Positions 15,701-27,100 of a stretch of DNA of 64,000 bases are shown piece by piece. The notes under the pieces are model-generated. The model ran no database searches, was not told where the DNA came from, and worked only from the letters and a program-made list of their open reading frames with translations. The position numbers and the translations under genes were made by a program. Each line of letters opens with the position of its first letter. Within the stretch, counting starts at the first letter, position 1. The stretch spans positions 30,637,401 to 30,701,400 of the forward strand of contig NC_063434.1 in assembly GCF_020379485.1 (NCBI RefSeq), read 5' to 3'. This DNA is from Brassica napus (lineage: Eukaryota > Streptophyta > Magnoliopsida > Brassicales > Brassicaceae).

Positions 15701-15885
15701 AGAAATAAATTTAGTAGAACTTCATATACTCCCTAAATTAGAGGAATAACTATTATAAAATCGCTATTTTTTTTGAAAAATAGATATAACAAAGGATTCA
15801 AATCCTTTTGAACATCAATATATATTAGTGCAGGATGCAACTATGCATTAAAACAATATTGTCATATTTTTGGAAATTTTCTCAA
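12721..15885 (+). repeat. Higher-order repeat, left arm, copy 1 (about 3.17 kb, 9 monomers)
   Basis: Private variants recur at one fixed offset of about 3165 bp in the next copy: ACCCCCTACAAAAATATTG at about 12733 and 15898, GTTTTAAGAATTTTAACC near 13504 and 16669, and ATTAACTCCTAC near 13782 and 16947. The duplicated unit is therefore a block of nine monomers, not a single monomer. Confidence 0.75.
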
Positions 15886-17220
15886 AATCTATGTATTAAC
15901 CCCCTACAAAAATATTGAGTTTTTGGTAAATACTTTATATAGTAAAGCCTATAATCTTTAGTGTTGTTTTAAAATTTATAATCATTTTCTATATTTGTAT
16001 TAATTTATGCTAAACTATTTTTCATTATAAATGAGCATCGTTAAATTGTTTTTATCATTTAATTTAGTAGAACTTTATAATACTCCCTAAATCGAAGGAA
16101 TAACCACTATAAAATCACATTTTTCTTGAAAAATGGAGACAACAAAGGCTCCAAACCCCTTTGAACATTATTATATATTAGTGCATGATGAAACTATGCA
16201 TTATAAAAATATTGTTGTATTTTTTGAAATTTTCTCAAAATCTATGTATTAACCCCTACAAAAATATTGAGGTTTTGGTAAATACTTTATATAGTGAAGC
16301 CTATAATCTTTAGTGTTGTTTTAAAATTTCTAACCATATTCTACTTTGTACTAATGTATGCTAAACTCTTTTTCATTATAAATGAGCATCGTTAAATTGT
16401 TTTTATCATTTAATTTAGTAGAACTTCATAATACTCTCAAAATCGATGTAATAACCACTATAAAATCACAATTTTCTTGAAAAACAGAGACAACAAAGGC
16501 TCCATACCTCGTTGAATATCATCATATGTTAGTGGAGAATGTAACTATGCATTAAAAACAATTGTCATATTTTTTGAAGTTTTCTCAAAATCCATGTGTT
16601 AACCGCTACGAAAATATTGAGTTTTTGGAAAATGTTTTATATACTGAAGCCTATAATCTTTAGTGTTGTTTTAAGAATTTTAACCATATTCTATTTTTTT
16701 ATTAATGTATTTTAAGCTTCTTTTCATTGTATATGAGAATCAATATATTTTTTATCAATTAATTTAGTAAAACTTCAAAATACTCTCAAAATCAAAGAAA
16801 TAACCACTATAAAATCACGTTTTTCTTGAAAAATAGAGACAACAAAGGCTCCAAACCCCTTTGAACATTATTATAAATTAGTGCATGATGAAACTATGCA
16901 TTAAAACAATATTGTTGTATTTTTGAAATTTTTTCAAAATCTATGTATTAACTCCTACAAAAATATTGAGTTTTTGGTAAATACTTTATATAGTGAAGCC
17001 TATAATCTTTAGTGTTGTTTTAAAATTTCTAATCATTTTCTATATTTGTATTAATGTATGCTAAACTATTTTTCATTATAAATGATCATCGTTCTATTGT
17101 TTTTAGAAATTAATTTAGTAGAACTTCATATACTCCCTAAATTAGAGGAATAACCATTATAAAATCGCTATTTTTTTTACAAAATAGAGATAACAAAGGC
17201 TTCATATCTTTTTGAACATC

Positions 17221-17230
17221 AATATATATT
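17221..17230 (+). repeat. Target-site duplication, left (MULE)
   Basis: AATATATATT abuts the GGGAAATCGG terminus; the same 10 bp follow the right terminus at 18816-18825. Confidence 0.75.
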
Positions 17231-17702
17231 GGGAAATCGGCCAATTTCTACATCAACAAGGGTCAACGGTCCCGATCAGTACATAAACATGTTACCTGTA
17301 CGAAAACATACATCAACTAGCACAAAATTTAATTTTCATACATGAACTTTTAAAATTTGGTTTTATCATACATTGACATAATTTCCGTTAGTCAAACGTT
17401 GAGTTGTCGTTAACCGGTAATAGAAAATCGGCTAATTCCTACATCAACAAGGACCAATGGTACGGATCAATACATGAACACTTCACCTGTGCAAAAACAT
17501 ACATCAACTAATACAAAATTTAACTTCACTACATGAACTTTTGAAATCTGGTTTTAACATACGCTAAAACTTGACATTTACTTAATTTCCACTAGTCAAA
17601 TAATATTGAAGCTAAATTTTATGTCACGTATTGATTAAATAATGTTTTTATTGTATAATATGGTAATTAAACTGTATTACGTGGTAATTGAATGAGAAAA
17701 AT
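17231..17702 (+). repeat. MULE left terminal inverted repeat
   Basis: Roughly 90 percent identical by eye to the reverse complement of the right arm. It consists of two subrepeats starting at 17231 and 17423, followed by an inner segment with ACTAGTCAAATAATA and GATTAAATAATG, which pairs with 17868-17992. Confidence 0.75.
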
Positions 17703-17867
17703 AAATCATATAGGTCAAACGATTTATTTCTCGTGTAATTTATTAGTTAGCTTTTCTCTTTAATTTTTTCTTCAACTTTTTCGACAACAAAAAACACCGA
17801 GAAAACGAAAGAAGACAAAATTGAACAAAGAGAAAAGAGAATGTTTTCGATAAGCTAAACATTATCC

Positions 17868-18815
17868 TTTCTCTCTGTCAATTACTACGTACTATAGTTT
17901 AATTATCACATATTACAATAAAAACTTTACTTAATCAACACGTGACAGACAATTTATTTTCGGTATTATTTGACTAGTGAAAACTAGGTAAATCTATTTT
18001 ATTAAATTTAAGTACAAAATAAAACTAACATTATTTTCAACATATTTATTACATATTTTCTTTTCTTATTTTCACTCAACTTAACTACTTTATTAATTAC
18101 ATTTTTTTCCAAATAATTTGATAGCATGTCTTATAAAAATATAAAAGAGAACTTACCTATATTTAAGTGTTTTCGTATATTTTTTACATTTTTTGTACTT
18201 CTTAACTACTTCATTAAGGTATGGATATCAGGTATATGGTTGGGTATGGATTGGTTCTTTCGGATATCGAATTTTTTTTTTGTTTTGAAATTATTCTTTG
18301 TTTGGGTATTATAAATTTTCGGGTGGGATTCGAATAGGGTCTTTTCAGATCCGGGTGAGTTTGGTTTTTATGTGTAGGAACATAACAATGAACAAAAGTT
18401 TATATATTTAAGAATGTCATTAAACAATTTATAAAAAAGGTTAACAACAAATATCCGCGCGGACGCACATGTCAAGCTTTAGTGTATGTTTAAACCATAT
18501 TTCGAAAGTTCATGTATTGAATTTAAATTTTGTATTAGTTGATGTATGTTTTTGCACAGGTGAAGTGTTTATGTATTGATCTGGACCATTGATCCCTGTT
18601 GATGTAGGAATTAGCCGATTTTCTGCTACTGGTTAACGACAACTCAACGTTTGACTAACGGAAATTAGGTCAATGTATGATAAGACCAAATTTTGAAAGT
18701 TCGCATATGAAAATTAAATTTTGTATTAGTTGATGTATGTTTTCGCACAGGTAACATGTTTATGTATTGATCGGGACCGTTGGCCTTTGTTGATGTAGGA
18801 ATTAGCCGATTTCCC
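17868..18815 (-). repeat. MULE right terminal inverted repeat, split by an insertion
   Basis: The arm is in two pieces, 17868-17992 and 18470-18815. Joined, they equal the left arm in length. The split lies between A17992 and T18470. Confidence 0.72.
17993..18469 (+). mobile_element. Helitron-like insertion nested in the MULE right arm
   Basis: This 477-bp segment interrupts the right TIR precisely between A and T of GTAAA|TGTCAAG, the Helitron target. It starts TCTATTTTATTAAATTT, like many crucifer Helitron 5' ends, and carries the palindrome TCCGCGCGGA (about 18454-18463) just before its 3' end. The last bases are CACA instead of the canonical CTRR, so the 3' terminus is either mutated or of a variant type. 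A 62-codon open frame at 18126-18314 has no recognisable product. Confidence 0.58.
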
Positions 18816-18825
18816 AATATATATT
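18816..18825 (+). repeat. Target-site duplication, right (MULE)
   Basis: Second copy of AATATATATT, after which the satellite monomer resumes at the base expected from copy 1. Confidence 0.75.
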
Positions 18826-21120
18826 AGTGCAGGATTCAACTATGCATTAAAACAATATTATCATATTTTTTGAAGTTTTCTCAAAATCTATGTATTAACC
18901 CCTACAAAAATATTGAGTTTTTGGTAAATACTTTATATAGTGAAGCCTATAATCTTTAGTGTTGTTTTAAAATTTCTAATCATTTTCTATATTTGTATTA
19001 ATGTATGCTAAACTCTTTTTCATTATAAATGAACATCGTTACATTGTTTTTATCATTTAATTTAGTAGAACTTTATAATACTCCCTAAATCGAAGGAATA
19101 ACCACTATAAAATCACATTTTTCTTGAAAAATGGAGACAACAAAGGCTCCAAACCCCTTTGAACATTATTATATATTAGTGCATGATGAAACTATGCATT
19201 AAAACAACATTGTTGTATTTTTTGAATTTTTCTCAAAATCTTTGTATTAACCCCTACAAAAATATTATGTTTTTGGTAAATACTTTATATAGTGAAGCCT
19301 ATAATCTTTAGTATTATTTTAAAATTTCTAACCATATTCTACATTTGTACTATTGTATGCTAAACTCTTTTTCATTATAAATGAGCATCGTTAAATCATT
19401 TTTATCATTTAATTTAGTAGAACTTCATAATACTCCCAAAATCGTTGTAATAACCACTATAAAATCACAATTTTCTTGGAAAACAGAGACAACAAAGGCT
19501 CCATACCTCGTTGAATATAATCATATGTTAGTGGAGAATGTAACTATGCAATAAAAAAAATTTTCATATTTTTTGAAGTTTTCTCAAAATCCATGTGTTA
19601 ACCTAACCCCCTACGGAAATATTGAGTTTTTGGAAAATGTTTTATATACTGAAGCCTATAATCTTTAGTGTTGCTTTAAAATTTATAACCATATTCTACA
19701 TTTTTATTAATGTATTTTAAGCTCCTTTTCACTGTATATGAGAATCAATATATTTTTTATCAATTAATTTAATAAAACTTCATAATACTCTCAAAATCAA
19801 AGAAATAACCACTATAAAATCACTTTTTTCTTGAAAAATGGAGACAACAAAGGCTCCAAACCCCTTTGAACATTATTATATGTTAGTGCGTAATGAAACT
19901 ATGCATTAAAACAATATTGTTGTATTTTTGAAATTTTCTCAAAATCTATGTATTAACCCCTACAAAAATATTGAGTTTTTGGTAAATACTTTATATAGTG
20001 AAACCTATAATCTTTAGTGTAGTTTTAAAATTTCTAATCATTTTCTATATTTGTATTAATGTATGCTAAACTATTTTTCATTATAAATGATCATCGTTCA
20101 ATTCTTTTTAGAAATTAATTTAGTAGAACTTCATATACTCCCTAAATTAGAGGAATAACCATTATAAAATCGCTATTTTTTTGAAACATTGATATAACAA
20201 AGGCTTCAAATCTTTTTGAACATCAATATATATTAGTGCAGGATGCAACTATGCATTAAAACAATATTGTCATATTTTTTGAAATTTTCTCAAAATCCAT
20301 GTGTTAACCCCTACGAAAATATTGAGTTTTTGGTAAATGTTTTATATACTGAAGCCTATAATCTTTAGTGTTGTTTTAAAATTTCTAATCATTTTCTATA
20401 TTTGTATTAATGTATGCTAAACTCTTTTTCATTATAAATGAGCATCGTTAAATTGTTTTTATCATTTAATTTAGTAGAACTTCATAATATTCTCTAAATC
20501 GAAGGAATAACCACTATAAAATCACGTTTTTCTTGAAAAATGGAGACAACAAAGGCTCCAAACCCCTTTGAACATTATTATATATTGTGCATGATGAAAC
20601 TGTGCATTAAAACAATATTGTTGTATTTTTTGAAATTTTCTCAAAATCTATGTATTAACCCCTACAAAAATATTGAGTTTTTGGTAAATACTTTATATAG
20701 TGAAGCCTATAATCTTTAGTGTTCTTTTAAAATTTCTAACCATATTCTACATTTTTACTAATGTATGCTAAACTCTTTTTCATTATAAATGAGCATCGTT
20801 AAATTGTTTTTATCATTTAATTTAGTAGAACTTCATAATACTCCAAAAGTCGATGTAATAACCACTATAAAATCACAATTTTCTTGAAAAATAGAGACAA
20901 CAAAGGCTCCATACCTCGTTGAATATCATCATATGTTAGTGGAGAATGTAACTATGCATTAAAAAAAAAGTCATATTTTTTGAAGTTTTCTCAAAATCCA
21001 TGTGTTATAACCCCCTACGAAAATATTGAGTTTTTGGAAATTGATTTGTATACTAAGCCTATAATCTTTAGTGTTGTTTTAAAATTTCTAACCATATTCT
21101 ACATTTTTATTAATGTATGT

Positions 21121-24100
21121 TAAGCTCCTTTTCATTGTATATGAGCATCGTTTAATTGTTTTTATCAATTAATTTAGTAAAACTTCATAATACTCCCTAA
21201 ATCGATGGAATAACCACTATAAAATTATTATTTTCTTGATAAACAGAGACGACAAAGGCTCCAAACCTCTTTGAACATCATCATATGTTAGTGCAGGATG
21301 CAACTAGGCATTAAAACAATATTGTCATATTTTTTGAAATTTTCTCAAAATCTATGGGCTAACCCCTACAAAAATATTGAGTTTTTGGTAAATACTTTAT
21401 ATACTAAAGCCTATAATCTTTAGTGTTGTTTTAAATTTTTTACCATATTCTACATTTGTATTAATGTATGCTAAACTCTTTTTCATGGTAAATGAGCATC
21501 GTTCATTTTTTTTTATTAATTAATTTGTAAAACTTTATAATACTCCCTAAATCGATGGAATAACCACTATAAAATTATTATTTTCTTGATAAACGGAGAC
21601 GACAAAGGCTCCAAACCTCTTTGAACATCATCACATGTTAGTAAAGGATGCAACTAGGCATTAAAACAATATTGTCATATTTTTTGAAATTTTCTCAAAA
21701 TCTATGGGCTAACCCCTACAAATATATTAAGTTTTTGGTAAATACTTTATATACTGAAGCCTATAATCTTTAGTGTTGTTTTAAAATTTCTACCATATTG
21801 TACATTTGTATTAATGTCTGCTAAACTCTTTTTCATGGTAAACGAACATCGTTCAATTGTTTTTATCAATTAATTTAGTAAAACTTCATAATACTCCCTA
21901 AATCGATGGAATAAGCACTATAAAATTATTATTTTCTTGATAAACGGAGACGACAAAGGCTCCAAACCTCTTTGAACATCATCATATTGTACATTTGTAT
22001 TAATGTCTGCTAAACTCTTTTTCATGGTAAACGAACATCGTTCAATTGTTTTTATCAATTAATTTAGTAAAACTTCATAATACTCCCTAAATCGATGGAA
22101 TAAGCTATAAAATTATTATTTTCTTGATAAACGAAGACGACAAAGGCTCCAAACCTCTTTGAACATCATCATATGTTAGTGCAGGATGCAACTAGGCATT
22201 AAAACAATATTGTCATATTTTTTGAAATTTTCTCAAAATCTATGGGCTAACCCCTACAAAAATATTGAGTTTTTGGTCAATACTTTATATACTAAAGCGT
22301 TATAAACTTTAGTGTTGTTTTAAAATTTCTACCATATTCTACATTTGTATTAATGTATGATAAACTCTTTTTAATGGTAAATGAGCATCGTTTAATTGTT
22401 TTTATCAATTAATTTAGTAAAACTTCATAATACTCCCTAAATCGATGGAATAACCACTATAAAATTATGATTTTCTTGATAAACGGAGACGACAAATGCT
22501 CCAAACCTCTTTGAACATCATCATATGTTAGTGAAGGATGAAACTAGGCATTAAAACAATATTGTCTTATTTTTTGAAATTTTCTCAAAATCTATGGGCC
22601 CTACAAAAATATTGAGTTTTTGGTAAATACTTTATATACTGAAGCCTATAATCTTTAGTATTGTTTTAAAATTTCTACCATATTCTACATTTGTATTAAT
22701 GTATGATAAACTCTTTTTCATGGTATATGAGCATTGTTCAATTTTTTTATCAACTAATTTAGTAAAACTTCATAATACTCTCTAAATCGATGGAATAACC
22801 ACTATAAAATTATTATTTTCTTGATAAACGGAGACGACAAAGGCTCCAAACCTCTTTGAACATCATCATATGTTAGTGAAGGATGAAACTAGGCATTAAA
22901 ACAATATTGTCTTATTTTTTGAAATTTTCTCAAAATCTATGGGCTAACCCCTACAAAAATATTGAGTTTTTGGTAAATACTTTATATACTAAAGCCTATA
23001 AACTTTAGTGTTGTTTTAAAATTTCTACTATATTCTACATTTGTATTAATGTATGATAAACTCTTTTTCATGGTAAATGAGCATCGTTTAATTGTTTTTA
23101 TCAATTAATTTATTAAAACTTCATAAAACTCCCTAAATCGATGGAATAACCACTATAAAATCACTATTCTCTTGAAAAACAGAGACAACAAATGCTCCAA
23201 ACCTCTTTGAACATCATCATATGTTAGTGCAGGATGCAACTAGGCATTAAAACAATATTGTCATATTTTTTGAAATTTTCTCAAAATCTATGGGCTAACC
23301 CCTACAAAAATATTGAGTTTTTGGTAAATACTTTATATACTAAAGCCTATAAACTTTAGTGTTGTTTTAAAATTTCTACTATATTCTACATTTGTATTAA
23401 TGTATGATAAACTCTTTTTCATGGTAAATGAGCATCGTTTAATTGTTTTTATCAACTAATTTAGTAAAACTTCATAATACTCTCTAAATCGATGGAATAA
23501 CCACTATAAAATTATTATTTTCTGGATAAACGGAGACGACAAAGGCTCCAAACCTCTTTGAACATCATCATATGTTAGTGAAGGATGAAACTAGGCATTA
23601 AAACAATATTGTCTTATTTTTTGAAATTTTCTCAAAATCTATGGGCTAACCCCTACAAAAATATTGAGTTTTTGGTAAATACTTTATATACTAAAGCCTA
23701 TAAACTTTAGTGTTGTTTTAAAATTTTTACCATATTCTACATTTGTATTAATGTATGCTAAACTCCTTTTCATGGTAAATGAGCATCGTTTAATTGTTTT
23801 TATCAATTAATTTAGTAAAACTTCATAATACTCCCTAAATCGATGGAATAACCACTATAAAATTATTATTTTCTTGATAAACGGAGACGACAAAGGCTCC
23901 AAACCTCTTTGAACATCATCATATGTTAGTGCAGGATGCAACTAGGCATTAAAACAATGTTGTCATATTTTTTGAAATTTTCTCAAAATCTATGGGCTAA
24001 CCCCTACAAAAATATTGAGTTTTTGGTAAATACTTTATATACTAAAGCCTATAATCTTTAGTGTTGTTTTAAAATTTCTACTATATTCTACATTTGTATT

Positions 24101-27100
24101 AATGTATGCTAAACTCCTTTTCATGGTAAATGAGCATCGTTTAATTGTTTTTATCAATTAATTTATTAAAACTTCATAATACTCCCTAAATCGATGGAAT
24201 AACCACTATAAAATCACTATTCTCTTGAAAAACGGAGACGACAAAGGCTCCAAACTCTTTGAACATCATCATATGTTAGTGCAGGATGCAACTAGGCATT
24301 AAAAAAATATTGTCATATTTTTTGAAATTTTCTCAAAATCTATGGGCTAACCCCTACAAATATATTGAGTTTTTGGTAAATACTTTATATACTGAAGCCT
24401 ATAATCTTTAGTGTTGTTTTAAAATTTCTACCATATTCTACATTTGTATTAATGTATGCTAAACTCCTTTTCATGGTAAATGAGCATCGTTTAATTGTTT
24501 TTATCAATTAATTTAGTAAAACTTCATAATACTCCCTAAATCGATGGAATAACCACTATAAAATATTATTTTCTTGATAAACGGAGACGACAAAGGCTCC
24601 AAACCTCTTTGAACATCATCATATGTTAGTGCAGGATGCAACTAGGCATTAAAACAATATTGTCATATTTTTTGAAATTTTCTCAAAATCTATGGGCTAA
24701 CCCCTACAAAAATATTGAGTTTTTGGTAAATACTTTATATACTGAAGCCTATAATCTTTAGTGTTGTTTTAAAATTTCTACCATATTCTACATTTGTATT
24801 AATGTATGATAAACTCTTTTTCATGGTATATGAGCATTGTTCAATTTTTTTATCAACTAATTTAGTAAAACTTCATAATACTCCCTAAATCGATGGAATA
24901 ACCACTATAAAATTATTATTTTCTTGATAAACAGAGACGACAAATGCTCCAAACCTCTTTGAACATCATCATATGTTAGTGCAGGATGCAACTAGGCATT
25001 AAAACAATATTGTCATATTTTTGAAATTTTCTCAAAATCTATGGGCTAACCCCTACAAAAATATTGAGTTTTTGGTAAATACTTTATATACTAAGCCTAT
25101 AATCTTTAGTGTTGTTTTAAAATTTCTACCATATTCTACATTTGTATTAATGTATGCTAAACTCTCTTTCATGGTAAATGAGCATCGTTCAATTGTTTTT
25201 ATCAATTAATTTAGTAAAACTTCATAATACTCCCTAAATCGATGGAATAACCACTATAAAATTATTATTTTCTTGATAAACGGAGACGACAAAGGCTCCA
25301 AACCTCTTTGAACATCATCATATGTTAGTGCAGGATGCAACTAGGCATTAAAACAATATTGTCATATTTTTTGAAATTTTCTCAAAATCTATGGGCCCTA
25401 CAAAAATATTGAGTTTTTGGTAAATACTTTATATACTGAAGCCTATAATCTTTAGTGTTGTTTTAAAATTTCTACCATATTCTACATTTGTATTAATGTA
25501 TGCTAAACTCTTTTTCATGGTAAATGAGCATCGTTCAATTTTTTTTCAATAATTTAGTAAAACTTCATAATACTCCCTAAATCGATGGAATAACCACTAT
25601 AAAATTATTATTTTCTTGATAAACGGAGACGACAAAGGCTCCAAACCTCTTTGAACATCATCATATGTTAGTGCAGGATGAAACTAGGCATTAAAACAAT
25701 ATTGTCATATTTTTTGAAATTTTCTCAAAATCTATGGGCCCCTACAAAAATTGAGTTTTTGGTAAATACTTTATATACTAAAGCCTATAAACTTTAGTGT
25801 TGTTTTAAAATTTCTACCATATTCTACATTTGTATTAATGTATGCTAAACTCTTTTTCATGGTAAATGAGCATCGTTAATTGTTTTTATCAATTAATTTA
25901 TTAAAACTTCATAATACTCCCTAAATCGATGGAATAACCACTATAAATTATTATTTTCTTGAAAAACAGAGACGAACAAAGGCTCCAAACCTCTTTGAAC
26001 ATCATCATATGTTAGTGCAGGATGCAACTAGGCATTAAAACAATATTGTCATATTTTTTGAAATTTTCTCAAAATCTATGGGCTAACCCCTACAAAAATA
26101 TTGAGTTTTTGGTAAATACTTTATATACTGAAGCCTATAATCTTTAGTGTTGTTTTAAATTTCTACCATATTCTACATTTGTATTAATGTATGCTAAACT
26201 CTTTTTCATGGTAAATGAGCATCGTTCAATTGTTTTTATCAATTAATTTAGTAAAACTTCATAATACTCCTTAAATCGATGGAATAACCACTATAAATTA
26301 TTATTTTCTTGATAAACGGAGACGACAAAGGCTCCAAACCTCTTTGAACATCATCATATGTTAGTGCAGGATGCAACTAGGCATTAAAACAATATTGTCA
26401 TATTTTTTGAAATTTTCTCAAAATCTATGGGCTAACCCCTACAAAAATATTGAGTTTTTGGTAAATACTTTATATACTGAAGCCTATAATCTTTAGTGTT
26501 GTTTTAAAATTTCTACCATATTCTACATTTTATATTATGTATGCTAAACTCTTTTTCATGGTAAATGAGCATCGTTCAATTTTTTTATCAATTAATTTAG
26601 TAAAACTTCATAATACTCCCTAAATCGATGGAATAACCACTATAAAATTATTATTTTCTTGATAAACGGAGACGACAAAGGCTCCAAACCTCTTTGAACA
26701 TCATCATATGTTAGTGCAGGATGCAACTAGGCATTAAAACAATATTGTCATATTTTTTGAAATTTTCTCAAAATCTATGGGCTAACCCCTACAAAAATTG
26801 AGTTTTTGGTAAATACTTTATATACTGAAGCCTATAATCTTTAGTGTTGTTTTAAATTTCTACCATATTCTACATTTGTATTAATGTATGCTAAACTCTT
26901 TTCATGGTAAATGAGCATCGTTCAATTGTTTTTATCAATTAATTTAGTAAAACTTCATAATACTCCCTAAATCGATGGAATAACCACTATAAAATTATTA
27001 TTTTCTTGATAAACGGAGACGACAAAGGCTCCAAACCTCTTTGAACATCATCATATGTTAGTGCAGGATGCAACTAGGCATTAAAACAATATTGTCATAT

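Larger units (their letters stand above)
17231..18815. mobile_element. Foldback Mutator-like element (MULE) inserted in the satellite
   Basis: The element starts GGGAAATCGG and ends CCGATTTCCC, and is flanked by a 10-bp duplication AATATATATT (17221-17230, 18816-18825). The uninterrupted target is seen in satellite copy 1 near 14056. The terminal inverted repeats are very long: 17231-17702 pairs with the reverse complement of 17868-18815 once the nested insertion 17993-18469 is removed, giving about 472 and 471 bp around a loop of about 165 bp. Each outer TIR is itself a tandem pair offset by 192 bp (17231 and 17423 on the left; ends 18815 and 18623 on the right). There is no transposase, so it is non-autonomous. 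Long TIRs plus a 9-11-bp duplication fit Mutator/MULE elements. Confidence 0.82.
15886..20285 (+). repeat. Higher-order repeat, left arm, copy 2 (interrupted by a transposon)
   Basis: Second, partial copy of the 3.17-kb block at 12721-15885. After the Mutator-like element, the offset of shared variants grows from 3165 by exactly the element plus its target duplication: ACCTAACCCCCTACGG occurs near 14842 and near 19602. Similarity to copy 1 stops at about 20285. Confidence 0.7.
1888..21120 (+). repeat. Satellite array, left outer block (mixed subfamilies A, B, C)
   Basis: Head-to-tail monomers of about 350 bp, marked by the recurring phrase GAGTTTTTGGTAAATAC (for example near 2957, 3655, 5069). 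Three subfamilies alternate. Type A has GCTCCATACCTC and a cATTATAAATGAGCATCG segment. Type B has TGTATTTTAAGCTC and GAGAATCGATATA. Type C has TAGAAATTAATTTAGTAGAAC and GGCTTCAAATC. From about 2.2 to 5.7 kb A and B alternate as a dimer of about 700 bp; C enters at about 5.76 kb. The first monomer at the edge is the most diverged. The block is interrupted by the Mutator-like element at 17231-18815. Confidence 0.93.

Noticed and set aside
18126..18314. 62-codon hydrophobic open frame inside the MULE
   Set aside because: It lies in the AT-rich Helitron-like segment; hydrophobicity comes from T-rich sequence, with no similarity I recognise.
25021..25209. Open frames of 60-113 codons in the satellite (also near 29498, 32294 and 36597), all giving similar peptides
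   Set aside because: They are the same satellite frame read repeatedly, disrupted at random from monomer to monomer, with no start-site or codon-use signal.
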